A stretch of DNA of 64,000 bases, from NCBI RefSeq assembly GCF_001874145.1, contig NZ_MPCX01000001.1, positions 372,001 to 436,000 of the forward strand. The letters run 5' to 3'. Position numbers and translations under genes: made by a program. Position 1 is the stretch's first letter, and every line of letters starts with the position of its first letter. This document shows, one piece after another, positions 1 to 10,946 of this stretch. This DNA comes from Lacinutrix sp. MedPE-SW. GTDB lineage: Bacteria; Bacteroidota; Bacteroidia; Flavobacteriales; Flavobacteriaceae. The notes under the pieces are model-generated. The model was not told the origin of the DNA and made no database searches. It was given only the letters and a program-made list of their open reading frames with translations.

Positions 1-14
1 AAAAATTCATTATT

Positions 15-47
15 AAAACCACTTTGCTCTAGCAAGGTGGTTTTTTT
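15..47 (+). terminator. Rho-independent terminator of a gene upstream of the window
   Basis: An 11-bp stem (AACCACTTTGC pairing with GCAAGGTGGTT, one G-T pair) with a four-base loop is followed by a run of seven T. It must end a plus-strand gene lying before the window. It closely resembles the terminator at 1249-1279 on the other side of the alginate lyase gene. Confidence 0.85.
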
Positions 48-132
48 ATAACCAATCAACTGGTTAACCAATTTTCATTTAACTTAGATACTTTATAAAA
101 CGAATTAATTGCAATTAATCTTTAAACTAAAA

Positions 133-1230
133 ATGATTAAAAAACTTACCAAACTACAGTTTCCACTATTTTTATTTTGTATTTTTTTTTCTTTAAACAG
201 TTGTAAAACCGATACCCAAAAAAATACTACAACACAACAAACCAAGACAGCTAAGACCGTTTATGCAAGTGATGTTATTCCCTTTTTCGACCATTGGAAA
301 TTAATTTTAGACGATGGCTCTAACGCTGGAATTGCAAATAATTTTGAAAACAAAGATTACTTTTACACCACAAACGATGGTAAAGATAATTGGGTAGTTT
401 TTAAAACACCAAATGGAGGAGATACTCATGGAACTTCAAATAACACAAGAACCGAATTAGCTCAAACAAAAAAATGGTATCCAAAAACAGCGAACGATAA
501 ACTTACAGCAACACTTAAAGTAATGAATGTTTCTGCAACTGGAGACGCTCGAGTAGCTGCAACACACGCAGTAGTTGTTGGACAAATACACAGTGCTGAT
601 GCTTTTTAAAACGAACCATTAAAAATATTCTACAAAAAATTTCCTGGTCATACTAAAGGTTCTGTGTTTTGGCATTACGAGATTAATACTGCTGGAAATA
701 ACAATGCTAAACGTTGGGATTACTCTCATGCTGTTTGGGGAGATGATTTTTCTGTAGTTGGTCTAGATGCAAACACATATCCAGAAGAGCCAAAAGATGG
801 GATTGCTTTAGGTGAAGAATTTAGTTATGAAATTGAAGTAAAAGATGGCATTATGAATTTAACTTTTACAAGCGAAGGACACGAAACTAAAACCTTTACT
901 AAAAACTTAATCGAATCTGAATACATAACAAAAGGAGATATACCAGAACAAACACAAAAACTATTTTTTCCAATTGGTCAAGATGGCGTAGAGCGTGCAG
1001 AAGCTTACACAGGAGAAGGCTGCTTTTTTAAACTTGGTTGTTACAACCAAACTAATGGTAAATCGCCTGAAGAGAATAAAAACTGGTGCTCTGGTGCAGA
1101 AACTCATGATGGCGATTTAAGTAAACAATATGCAGATGGCAACTATGCTGAAGTTTGGTTTAAAACGGCAAGTATACAAGTAAGTGAAGCTGCTGTTTCT
1201 AACGAAGGTTATTTTACCAAAAATGATTAA
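133..1230 (+). pseudogene. Polysaccharide lyase family 7 (alginate lyase) lipoprotein, interrupted by an in-frame TAA
   Basis: Secreted lipoprotein that would cleave alginate by beta-elimination. The ATG at 133 gives a lipoprotein signal ending in LNSC; the upstream TTG at 109 only lengthens it. PL7 motifs are visible: TRTEL (about residue 107), the QIH triad and, near the end, FKLGCYNQ. A TAA at 607-609 interrupts the frame between QIH and the next conserved block, NEPLKIFYKK. Both halves are in the same frame and both carry catalytic motifs, so a single A-to-T change (AAA Lys to TAA) explains the break. Neither half should be active alone. The total of about 365 codons is normal for the family. 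Alternatives are a sequencing error or stop-codon readthrough. It stands alone between two terminators. Confidence 0.85.
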
Positions 1231-1248
1231 AAAATATTAGAATAATTT

Positions 1249-1279
1249 AAAAACCACTTTGTAATTACAAAGTGGTTTT
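1249..1279. terminator. Bidirectional terminator between the alginate lyase and ankyrin genes
   Basis: A perfect inverted repeat (AAAACCACTTTG pairing with CAAAGTGGTTTT) has T-runs on both strands. It can serve the plus-strand lyase gene and the convergent minus-strand ankyrin gene. Confidence 0.85.
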
Positions 1280-1295
1280 TTTATAAATGAATTTT

Positions 1296-1766
1296 TTACT
1301 TTAAAAGCGCAATAATCTCATTAAAGCCTTTTGCTTCAGCATAATCTAAAGCTGTTTTTCCTACATTATCTTTTATAGTTGTATCTGCTCCATGTTGTAG
1401 TAATAATTTTACAACCTCTACTTTATCATATTGCGTAGCAAAAGCCAATGCAGTGGTTCCATTATTATTTACTTCATTTAAATTAGCTCCGTTTTCAATT
1501 AAAAATGTTGCAAATTCAACATTTCCTTTAAAACTCACACCTATTAAAGCTGTATTTCCAGAAGCATCTTTATCGTTTATTGGAGCATTGTGTTTTACCA
1601 AAGTTTTGGTCGCTGCTTCATTATCAAAATACGTTGCTAATATTAATGGTGTAAAACCACGTTGATCTTTAGCTTCCGCTAATTTTGGATTTTCGGTTAA
1701 AAGTGTATTTAATGTTGCGTTATCTTTATTTCTAATACTATTAAATACTTTATCTATATTATCCAT
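1296..1766 (-). CDS. Small ankyrin-repeat protein
   Basis: 156 residues made almost entirely of ankyrin repeats: four to five units with the signatures G-TPLILAT, GNTALIG, GTTALAFA and GKTALDYAEAKG. There is no signal peptide or membrane segment, so it is probably cytoplasmic. Ankyrin repeats mediate protein contacts and no enzyme domain is present. It lies 107 bp downstream of katG on the same strand. In Pseudomonas aeruginosa an ankyrin protein (AnkB) is encoded beside a catalase and supports its activity, so a similar helper role is a reasonable inference. A terminator between the two genes (1823-1854) suggests partly separate transcription. Confidence 0.85.
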   Translation of the reverse strand: MDNIDKVFNSIRNKDNATLNTLLTENPKLAEAKDQRGFTPLILATYFDNEAATKTLVKHNAPINDKDASGNTALIGVSFKGNVEFATFLIENGANLNEVNNNGTTALAFATQYDKVEVVKLLLQHGADTTIKDNVGKTALDYAEAKGFNEIIALLK

Positions 1767-1822
1767 TTTACTTGTGTTTAAACTTATATAAACTTTATTT
1801 TTTTATTCGTGATTTTAAATAA

Positions 1823-1854
1823 AAAAGGAATGGATTTTAAAATCCATTCCTTTT
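1823..1854 (-). terminator. Terminator downstream of katG
   Basis: A perfect 32-base palindrome (AAAAGGAATGGATTTT and its complement) lies 20 bases beyond the katG stop codon. The minus-strand end is T-rich. Confidence 0.85.
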
Positions 1855-1873
1855 AATTATAAATTAATGATAT

Positions 1874-4123
<2,250 letters not shown>

Positions 4124-4184
4124 TTAATTGAACATAAAATTAATTATAAATCACCTAAAATTAAGATTTAAAAAATTGATTGTT

Positions 4185-4200
4185 ACTATTTAATAATAGT
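4185..4200. promoter_or_regulatory. Palindrome upstream of katG, possible operator
   Basis: ACTATT-TAAT-AATAGT has 6-bp perfect arms and lies 83-98 bases upstream of the katG start. Peroxide regulators often bind such sites, but the sequence matches no named box that I can verify, and AT-rich palindromes arise by chance. Confidence 0.3.
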
Positions 4201-4247
4201 TTTAGACTATCGTATTTTAAAGCTCTATAACACAAAGCTATTGTTTT

Positions 4248-4282
4248 AAAAAAAAAAGCGCCACTTCCGAAGAAATGACGCC
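4248..4282 (-). terminator. Terminator of the fasciclin-domain gene
   Basis: Read on the minus strand, a 10-bp stem (with G-T pairs) closes on a UUCG tetraloop and is followed by about ten T. It begins about 29 bases after the stop codon of the fasciclin gene. Confidence 0.85.
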
Positions 4283-4310
4283 TGAGGGAAATAAATTAAT
4301 TATTATATAA

Positions 4311-4889
4311 TTACATTTTAGGAAGAACAACTGTATCTACAACATGTATTACACCATTAGATTGGTTTACATTTGCAATAGTTACTTTTGAAGCGTTTCC
4401 GTTTTCATCAGTGATATATAAATCTTTACCTTTCATCCAAGCTGTTAATGTTCCACCAGCTACAGTTTTAATTTCGGCTTTACCATTCATTTTTTTAATC
4501 ATTTTCATAATATCTTTAGCTTTAAAATCTCCAGCTACAACATGATATTTTAAAATGGCTTGTAATTTTTCTTTATTCTCTGGCTTAACTAAAGTTTCAA
4601 CAGTTCCTTCTGGTAACTTAGCAAAAGCATCATTTGTAGGAGCAAATACAGTAAAAGGTCCTTCGCTTTGTAACACATCAACTAATTCTGCAGCTTTAAC
4701 TGCCGCTACTAATGTTGTATGGTCTTTAGAATTTACAGCATTCTCAACAATATTTTTAGAAGGATACATTGCTGCACCTCCAACCATTACAGTTTTTTCT
4801 TTTTTCATTTTATCTTGAGCAAACGCACCAATAGTAACTAAAAGAGATAATGCTAAAACAGTTGATTTAAAAATGTTTTTGGTTTTCAT
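4311..4889 (-). CDS. Secreted fasciclin (FAS1) domain protein
   Basis: 192 residues: a signal peptide (MKTKNIFKSTVLALSLL, cleavage near GAFAQ) and one FAS1 domain with FTVFAPTNDAFAKLP and the C-terminal NGVIHVVDTVVLP. FAS1 domains are extracellular or periplasmic adhesion modules. I use the ATG at 4889; a TTG three codons upstream is less likely. The N-terminal part of the mature protein is rich in Lys and Met (DKMKKEK). It is transcribed divergently from tpx and its exact role is unknown. Confidence 0.9.
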   Translation of the reverse strand: MKTKNIFKSTVLALSLLVTIGAFAQDKMKKEKTVMVGGAAMYPSKNIVENAVNSKDHTTLVAAVKAAELVDVLQSEGPFTVFAPTNDAFAKLPEGTVETLVKPENKEKLQAILKYHVVAGDFKAKDIMKMIKKMNGKAEIKTVAGGTLTAWMKGKDLYITDENGNASKVTIANVNQSNGVIHVVDTVVLPKM

Positions 4890-5090
4890 AATTTTCAATT
4901 TTTTAAGTTTAAGTTATTTTGTTATTTGCCATATAAACGGTAACACAATCTATACGGTTTTTAAAATGATGTGCTTTAACAATTAATTAACTAAACCAAC
5001 CTTAATAGTTCTATTTGTTAAAATTTAGTATTTTGTTAAGTCTATTATATTAAGAGAATGTCTACTTTTATCAAACAAAAAATTTATAAA

Positions 5091-5597
5091 ATGGCTAATA
5101 TTACATTAGGAGGAACACCTATACAAACCTCAGGAAATTTACCTAGAGTTGGAGAAAAAGCTCCAAATTTTAATTTAACAGTAAGTGATTTATCTACTCA
5201 AGAATTATCTAACCTAAAAGGGCATAAAGTTTTGCTAAACATTTTCCCAAGTGTAGATACAGGAGTTTGCGCTCAATCTGCAAGAGAATTTAACAAAAAA
5301 GCTTCTGAAATGGAAAACACTAAAGTACTTTGTATCTCTAGAGATTTACCTTTTGCTCAAGCACGCTTTTGTGCAGCTGAAGGTTTAGATAATGTAATGA
5401 TGCTGTCTGATTTTAAAGATGGAAATTTTGGTAAAAACTATGGACTAGAAATAACTTCTGGTGGATTTGCTGGATTACATTCTAGATGTGTTATTGTTTT
5501 AGATGAAAATGGTACGGTAAAATATACAGAACAAGTACCGGAAATTGGCGAAGAACCTAACTACGAAGCGTCTTTGCAAGCATTAGCTAATGGATAA
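5091..5597 (+). CDS. tpx: Thiol peroxidase (Tpx, atypical 2-Cys peroxiredoxin)
   Basis: Cytoplasmic peroxidase that reduces hydrogen and alkyl peroxides with thioredoxin as electron donor. The peroxidatic cysteine is C60 in DTGVCAQS and the resolving cysteine is C94 in RFCAAEG, aligning with C61 and C95 of the E. coli enzyme. 168 residues is normal. The ATG at 5091 (MANITLGG) matches the family N-terminus; an in-frame ATG at 5058 would add 11 non-conserved residues. Its last 8 bases overlap the start of dgkA, so the two are probably co-transcribed. With katG nearby this forms a peroxide-defence neighbourhood. Confidence 0.96.
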   Translation: MANITLGGTPIQTSGNLPRVGEKAPNFNLTVSDLSTQELSNLKGHKVLLNIFPSVDTGVCAQSAREFNKKASEMENTKVLCISRDLPFAQARFCAAEGLDNVMMLSDFKDGNFGKNYGLEITSGGFAGLHSRCVIVLDENGTVKYTEQVPEIGEEPNYEASLQALANG

Positions 5598-5961
5598 AAA
5601 AAAGGAACCATTTATTATTAATAGAATTAAAAGTGTAGGTTTTGCCTTTAAAGGTGCCTACCTTTTAATTACTACTGAAGCCAGTATAAAAATTCAATTT
5701 TTTATTGGTGTAATTATGACTATTGCTGGATTTTATTTTAAAATAAATGCTACAGAATGGTGCATACAAATTTTAGTAATTACATTAATAATGGCGATAG
5801 AAGGTATTAACACTGCAATAGAAGAAATTGCAAATTTTATACACCCAGAACATCACCCAAAAATTGGATTAATAAAAGATTTAGCTGCAGGCGCAGTATT
5901 TATAGTAGCAATAGCTGCTGTAATAATAGGTTGCATTATTTACATACCTAAAATATTTTAA
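5590..5961 (+). CDS. dgkA: Diacylglycerol kinase family membrane protein (DgkA type)
   Basis: 123-residue inner-membrane protein of the small trimeric lipid-kinase family, which phosphorylates diacylglycerol or undecaprenol. Three hydrophobic segments are visible, at about residues 32-50, 57-72 and 95-118. The family signature EGINTAIEEIANF sits near residues 75-88, followed by KDLAAGAV. The substrate (lipid or undecaprenol) cannot be told from sequence. It starts 8 bases before tpx ends, implying translational coupling. Confidence 0.93.
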   Translation: MDKKKEPFIINRIKSVGFAFKGAYLLITTEASIKIQFFIGVIMTIAGFYFKINATEWCIQILVITLIMAIEGINTAIEEIANFIHPEHHPKIGLIKDLAAGAVFIVAIAAVIIGCIIYIPKIF

Positions 5962-6035
5962 TATATTTTTAAACACAATTACGCATTAGGAAAACCGTTA
6001 GTAATTTGTATTTTTACGCAATCTAAATTCCAGAA

Positions 6036-8486
6036 ATGGCCAAAGCAAAAGCAAAATCAAAATCTAAAACTACCAAGAAAAAAAGGACTTTTAAAAAGCC
6101 AAGTATAGAACTATCTAACCAACAAAAGTTAATTTTTGGAAGTTTACTAGTTCTTTTAGGTGTTTTAATTTTTATTGCTTTCCTATCCTTTTTATTTACA
6201 GGCAAAGCAGACCAAAGTTTAATAGAAGAATTACCTTCTAGAACTGTAAAAACTCAAAATTGGGCAAGCCAAAGTGGCGCTTGGGTGAGTGATTTATTTA
6301 TATATCGTGGTTTTGGTATTGCATCCTTTATATTTGCAGGTCTAATATTTTTATCTGGAATCTACACTTTATTAGATTTAAAGAAAAACAAACTTATTCA
6401 ACATTGGTTTTGGGGAACCATAATAGTAATTTGGATTTCAATTTTACTAGGTTTTATAGGCGATACTTATGGTATATTAAGCGGTACTATAGGTTTTGAA
6501 CTTAATCAATATTTACAAGCTTACATTGGTAAAATAGGAGTTGTACTCTTATTAATTTTTGGATTTATCACCTATTTAGCCACAAGGTTTAATTTTACTC
6601 CACAACGAATTGCTTCATTATTTAAAAAAGCAAAAAAAGATATTAAAACAGAATTTGAAGATGCATCAAAAGAAACTTTTGTTCCTATAGATAATACTTT
6701 AACTGAAGAAGCTGAAGCCATTAAAACAGCCTTTAATGTAGAAGAAACAACATTAGAACCTAATATTACAAATACAGTAGAAGAATTAAAAACACCTACT
6801 GAAACTATTAAAGTTGAAGATACTACGAATACAAGTTCAACTTCAGCTAAACTTGAAGTAGAAATACCAAAAGAGGAAACCATTGAAGAGGAAGAAGCTT
6901 TAGAGATTAAAGTTGAAAAAGTAGAAGAAGAAAAATCTGAAACCGATAACCTTTCAGATAAATTAGTTGCAGATTTTGGCCAATTTGATCCAACTCTTGA
7001 ATTGAGTAATTTTCAATTTCCACCATTAGACTTATTAAAAAAGTACGATGTTGAAGGCATTAAAATAGACCAACAAGAATTAGAAGACAATAAAAATAAA
7101 ATTGTTGAAACACTTAACAATTATAAAATAGGAATTCAAACCATTAAAGCAACCATTGGTCCTACCGTTACACTTTACGAGATCGTTCCAGATGCTGGAA
7201 TTAGAATTTCAAAAATTAAAAATCTTGAAGATGATATAGCGTTATCACTTGCTGCTTTAGGTATTAGAATTATTGCTCCAATTCCAGGAAAAGGAACCAT
7301 TGGTATTGAGGTACCAAATAAAAACTCTACAATCGTATCCATGCGATCTGTAATTGCATCTCAAAAATTTCAAAAGTCTGAAATGCACTTACCTATTGCT
7401 ATTGGCAAAACCATTAGTAACGAAACAATGGTTATAGATTTAGCAAAAATGCCACACCTTTTAATGGCTGGTGCAACAGGTCAAGGAAAATCTGTAGGTT
7501 TAAATGCTGTCTTAACCTCTTTATTATATAAAAAACATCCTGCCGAGGTTAAATTTGTATTAGTAGATCCTAAAAAAGTAGAATTAACATTATTCAATAA
7601 AATTGAACGCCATTATTTAGCAAAACTTCCAGATGAAGCTGAAGCGATTATTACAGATAATACAAAAGTAATTAACACACTTAATTCACTTTGTATTGAA
7701 ATGGATAACCGTTATGAAATGTTAAAAAATGCATTGTGTCGTAACATTGTAGAATACAATAAAAAATTTAAAGCACGTAAACTAAACCCAAATGATGGTC
7801 ACGCATTTTTACCATATATTGTTTTGGTTGTTGATGAGTTTGCCGATTTAATAATGACTGCCGGAAAAGAAGTAGAAACTCCAGTTGCACGATTAGCACA
7901 ACTTGCTCGAGCCATTGGTATTCACTTAATTATAGCAACGCAGCGTCCATCGGTTAATGTAATTACTGGTATTATTAAAGCCAACTTCCCAGCTCGAATT
8001 GCCTTTAGAGTATCTAGTAAAATAGATTCTCGTACCATTTTAGATGCTGGCGGAGCAGACCAACTTATAGGTCGTGGAGATATGCTATATACTCAAGGTA
8101 ATGATGTTACTAGAATACAATGTGCCTTTGTAGATACTCCAGAAGTAGAAAAAATTGTAGATTTTATTGGTGCACAAAAAGCCTATCCAGACGCATATTT
8201 ACTTCCAGAATATGTTGGTGAAGAAGGTGGCACGAGTCTTGATATAGATATTGCAGATAGAGATAAACTATTTAAAGAAGCTGCCGAAATTATTGTGACA
8301 GCACAACAAGGTTCTGCTTCTTTATTACAACGAAAACTTAAACTTGGCTACAACCGTGCCGGTAGAATAATAGATCAATTAGAAGCCGCCGGAATTGTTG
8401 GTGGTTTTGAAGGCAGTAAAGCAAGACAAGTTTTAGTTCCAGATTTAGTTGCTCTCGATCAATTATTAGAAAATGAAGGTAAATAA
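6036..8486 (+). CDS. ftsK: DNA translocase FtsK/SpoIIIE
   Basis: 816-residue septal DNA pump that clears and aligns chromosome termini at division. The N-terminus is very basic, followed by four membrane helices (about residues 35-55, 88-110, 122-145, 155-180). An acidic, Glu-rich linker covers roughly 210-310. The motor domain has Walker A GATGQGKS near 479-486 and Walker B VLVVDEFADL near 595. The C-terminal winged-helix gamma domain, which reads polar DNA motifs, is present (ASLLQRKLKLGYNRAGRI). The ATG at 6036 is the only good start. It leads a run of same-strand envelope genes with short spacers. Confidence 0.97.
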   Translation: MAKAKAKSKSKTTKKKRTFKKPSIELSNQQKLIFGSLLVLLGVLIFIAFLSFLFTGKADQSLIEELPSRTVKTQNWASQSGAWVSDLFIYRGFGIASFIFAGLIFLSGIYTLLDLKKNKLIQHWFWGTIIVIWISILLGFIGDTYGILSGTIGFELNQYLQAYIGKIGVVLLLIFGFITYLATRFNFTPQRIASLFKKAKKDIKTEFEDASKETFVPIDNTLTEEAEAIKTAFNVEETTLEPNITNTVEELKTPTETIKVEDTTNTSSTSAKLEVEIPKEETIEEEEALEIKVEKVEEEKSETDNLSDKLVADFGQFDPTLELSNFQFPPLDLLKKYDVEGIKIDQQELEDNKNKIVETLNNYKIGIQTIKATIGPTVTLYEIVPDAGIRISKIKNLEDDIALSLAALGIRIIAPIPGKGTIGIEVPNKNSTIVSMRSVIASQKFQKSEMHLPIAIGKTISNETMVIDLAKMPHLLMAGATGQGKSVGLNAVLTSLLYKKHPAEVKFVLVDPKKVELTLFNKIERHYLAKLPDEAEAIITDNTKVINTLNSLCIEMDNRYEMLKNALCRNIVEYNKKFKARKLNPNDGHAFLPYIVLVVDEFADLIMTAGKEVETPVARLAQLARAIGIHLIIATQRPSVNVITGIIKANFPARIAFRVSSKIDSRTILDAGGADQLIGRGDMLYTQGNDVTRIQCAFVDTPEVEKIVDFIGAQKAYPDAYLLPEYVGEEGGTSLDIDIADRDKLFKEAAEIIVTAQQGSASLLQRKLKLGYNRAGRIIDQLEAAGIVGGFEGSKARQVLVPDLVALDQLLENEGK

Positions 8487-8515
8487 ATTTTAAACAGTAC
8501 TATTAATATAAAAAA

Positions 8516-9157
8516 ATGAAAAAAGTAATACTATTATTAGCAATTATTATATCAAGCACAACATTTGCACAAAATGATGCAAAAGCAAAATCTTTATTAA
8601 ATGAAGTTTCTCAAAAAGTAAAAAGTTATAATAATATAGCCATAGATTTTAAATACGTTTTAGAAAATGCTTCTGAAAACATAAAACAAGAAACACGTGG
8701 AGATGTTACCATGCAAGGTGAAAAATTTAAATTAAATATTCTTGGCATTACAAGAGTTTTTGATGGCAGTAAATTATACACAATAAGCCCTGAAGATGAA
8801 GAAGTTACTATTTCTTCAGAAAACAGCTCTGAAGAAGGTACAATTACACCTAGTAAAATGTTATCGTTTTACGAAGATGGATTTACTTACAAAATGGATA
8901 TTACTCAAAATGTTCGTGGCAGAAAAATTCAGTATGTAAAATTAAATCCTATAGACTCTCAAGCTACTATAAAATACATATTATTAGGTATTGATGCAGA
9001 AACAAAACACATTTATAACCTAATAGAAATAGGACGTAACGGAACAAAAACAACTTTAACTGTTAATTCTTTTAAAACTAACGAGCCTATCTCGAAAAGC
9101 TTGTTTACATTTGACGAAAATAAGTACAAAGATTACTACATAAATAAATTAGACTAA
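8516..9157 (+). CDS. LolA-like outer-membrane lipoprotein carrier
   Basis: 213 residues with a signal peptide (cleavage near TTFAQ), so periplasmic. The pattern fits the LolA/LolB-like fold: an early QKVKSYNNIAIDFKY strand, DGSKLYTISPEDEEV, and a C-terminal lysine-containing strand. LolA ferries lipoproteins from inner to outer membrane. It follows ftsK by 29 bp and precedes an LptF/LptG permease by 8 bp, an envelope-biogenesis context. ftsK followed by lolA is also a common order in other bacteria. Confidence 0.85.
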   Translation: MKKVILLLAIIISSTTFAQNDAKAKSLLNEVSQKVKSYNNIAIDFKYVLENASENIKQETRGDVTMQGEKFKLNILGITRVFDGSKLYTISPEDEEVTISSENSSEEGTITPSKMLSFYEDGFTYKMDITQNVRGRKIQYVKLNPIDSQATIKYILLGIDAETKHIYNLIEIGRNGTKTTLTVNSFKTNEPISKSLFTFDENKYKDYYINKLD

Positions 9158-9165
9158 GTCTTTGA

Positions 9166-10857
9166 GTGAAAATACTAGATAGATACATATTAACTTCTTA
9201 TCTAAAAACTTTTATCAGCGTGTTTGTTATACTCATGCTGATTTTTGTATTACAAGCTATTTGGCTGTATATCAAAGAATTAGCTGGTAAAGATTTAGAT
9301 CCTGCAACAGTTGTAAAATTTTTATTTTACATTACTCCTACTTTAATACCTTTAATATTACCATTAACTATTTTGTTAGCATCTATAATGGTATTTGGTA
9401 ATTTTGCAGAGAATTATGAGTTTGCAGCTATGAAGTCTACAGGTATTTCGCTACAACGAGCCATGTCTGGTTTAAGCGTATTTATAGTAGCATTAAGTAT
9501 TACTACATTCTTTTTTAGTAATAACGTTATACCTTGGGCAGAATACAATAGCTTTAATTTAAGAAAAAACATAGCCAAAGTAAAACCTGCAATGGCTATT
9601 GCAGAAGGCCAATTCAACCAAATAGGTGAAGGTTTTAATATAAAAGTTTCTAAAAAAACTGGAGATCGCGGGCAGTTTTTAGAAAAAGTAGTGATACATC
9701 AAAGTCAAAAATCAAAACCAGGAAATTTTAAAACAATAATAGCTGAAAACGGAGAATTAGTAAGTGCAGAAAAATCTGATGTTTTAAAATTAATTCTTTT
9801 TAATGGTTATTATTATGATGATACACCACCTAAAAACTATAAAGAACGCTTAAGGAAACCTTTTGCTAAAAGTATATTTGATAAGTACACAATGAATATT
9901 GACTTATCGCAATTAAATGCTGTAGATTTAGACGATAAAAGCACAGATAATAAATATTCTATGCTTAATATTTCGCAATTAAATTATACAACAGATTCAT
10001 TGCATACAGAACGTCAAAAGGTTTATGAACTTTTTGCTACAAATTTAGAAAAGCGAACCAATATAAATACTGTTAACTTATCTGTTGAGCCCAAAAAAGA
10101 CACTACATATAATGGAAATATTATAGATCTATTTCAAAACAACAGAAAAATACAGCTTTTAGATTACGCCATTAACGCTACTTCGAGTACAACACAAATA
10201 ATACAAACTAAAGAAGCTAATTTAAAAACAAAATCTAATTGGTTAAATAGACATATTATTGCACTTCATGAAAAATTTGCATTAGCATTTGCCTGTGTTA
10301 TATTATTTTTTGTTGGTGCTCCTTTAGGCGCTTTAATTAGAAAAGGTGGTTTAGGTTTACCAATGGTAATTGCAATTGTACTTTTTCTTACCTATCATTT
10401 TATAGGAATTTTTGCAAAAAACAGTGCTAAAGATGGAACTTTAAATCCTGTTTTAGGCACTTGGTTTTCTACATTAATAATGTTGCCACTTAGTATTTAT
10501 TTAACCAGAAGAGCTACTGCAGATCGTGGTATTTTTGAATTTGACCATATTACCGTTCCAATAAAAAATTGGTATACAAAACGTTTTGGTAACAAAAAGA
10601 AAGCTTTAAAAAACGAATCTAAAAACAATATAGATGCTACTAATAAAGATATAGTAACAAGTAAAAAAACTTTTAAAAATAAAGGTTTAGCTGTTAATGC
10701 ATTTATAGCATTATTTCTTTTAGTTGCATTTGTAATTCTTCATTTTGTATTTGCTAATAACAAACTACCAGAATTTGCCGTAGCAGCAACACAATTAAGT
10801 GCTGTTTCTTTAATTGTAGCTGTATTTTATTTTATAAAATACAAATTCACAAAATAG
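9166..10857 (+). CDS. LptF/LptG family permease (YjgP/YjgQ)
   Basis: 563-residue inner-membrane subunit of the ABC system that extracts lipopolysaccharide and passes it to the Lpt bridge. N-terminal helices (about 12-32 and 50-75) and RAMSGL-type motifs are followed by a periplasmic beta-jellyroll region (roughly 120-370), then more helices with the conserved GAPLGALIRKGGLG. About 100 extra C-terminal residues include a Lys-rich loop and two further helices, beyond the usual 350-400-residue core. The GTG at 9166 begins the conserved KILDRYI; a TTG four bases earlier is out of frame. F and G types cannot be separated here. Confidence 0.9.
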   Translation: MKILDRYILTSYLKTFISVFVILMLIFVLQAIWLYIKELAGKDLDPATVVKFLFYITPTLIPLILPLTILLASIMVFGNFAENYEFAAMKSTGISLQRAMSGLSVFIVALSITTFFFSNNVIPWAEYNSFNLRKNIAKVKPAMAIAEGQFNQIGEGFNIKVSKKTGDRGQFLEKVVIHQSQKSKPGNFKTIIAENGELVSAEKSDVLKLILFNGYYYDDTPPKNYKERLRKPFAKSIFDKYTMNIDLSQLNAVDLDDKSTDNKYSMLNISQLNYTTDSLHTERQKVYELFATNLEKRTNINTVNLSVEPKKDTTYNGNIIDLFQNNRKIQLLDYAINATSSTTQIIQTKEANLKTKSNWLNRHIIALHEKFALAFACVILFFVGAPLGALIRKGGLGLPMVIAIVLFLTYHFIGIFAKNSAKDGTLNPVLGTWFSTLIMLPLSIYLTRRATADRGIFEFDHITVPIKNWYTKRFGNKKKALKNESKNNIDATNKDIVTSKKTFKNKGLAVNAFIALFLLVAFVILHFVFANNKLPEFAVAATQLSAVSLIVAVFYFIKYKFTK

Positions 10858-10925
10858 TTCTATATTTTCTTTACTTACTAGGTAAAAATCAAATCTCTTT
10901 TTAAAATAAAACCACAAATAAGCAA

Positions 10926-10933
10926 TATCTTTG
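10926..10933 (+). promoter_or_regulatory. -7 promoter element of the ribB/ribBA gene
   Basis: TATCTTTG matches the Bacteroidota -7 consensus TAnnTTTG and ends 13 bases before the ATG at 10947. The implied leader is about 10 bases, too short for an FMN riboswitch. Confidence 0.6.
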
Positions 10934-10946
10934 CATAATTAAAAGC

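Noticed and set aside
109-132. TTG at 109 as start of the alginate lyase
   Set aside because: The ATG at 133 gives a standard lipoprotein signal peptide; the extra eight residues do not fit it.
10858-10946. FMN riboswitch before the ribB gene
   Set aside because: The -7 element leaves only about ten bases of leader, and no conserved riboswitch blocks are visible.
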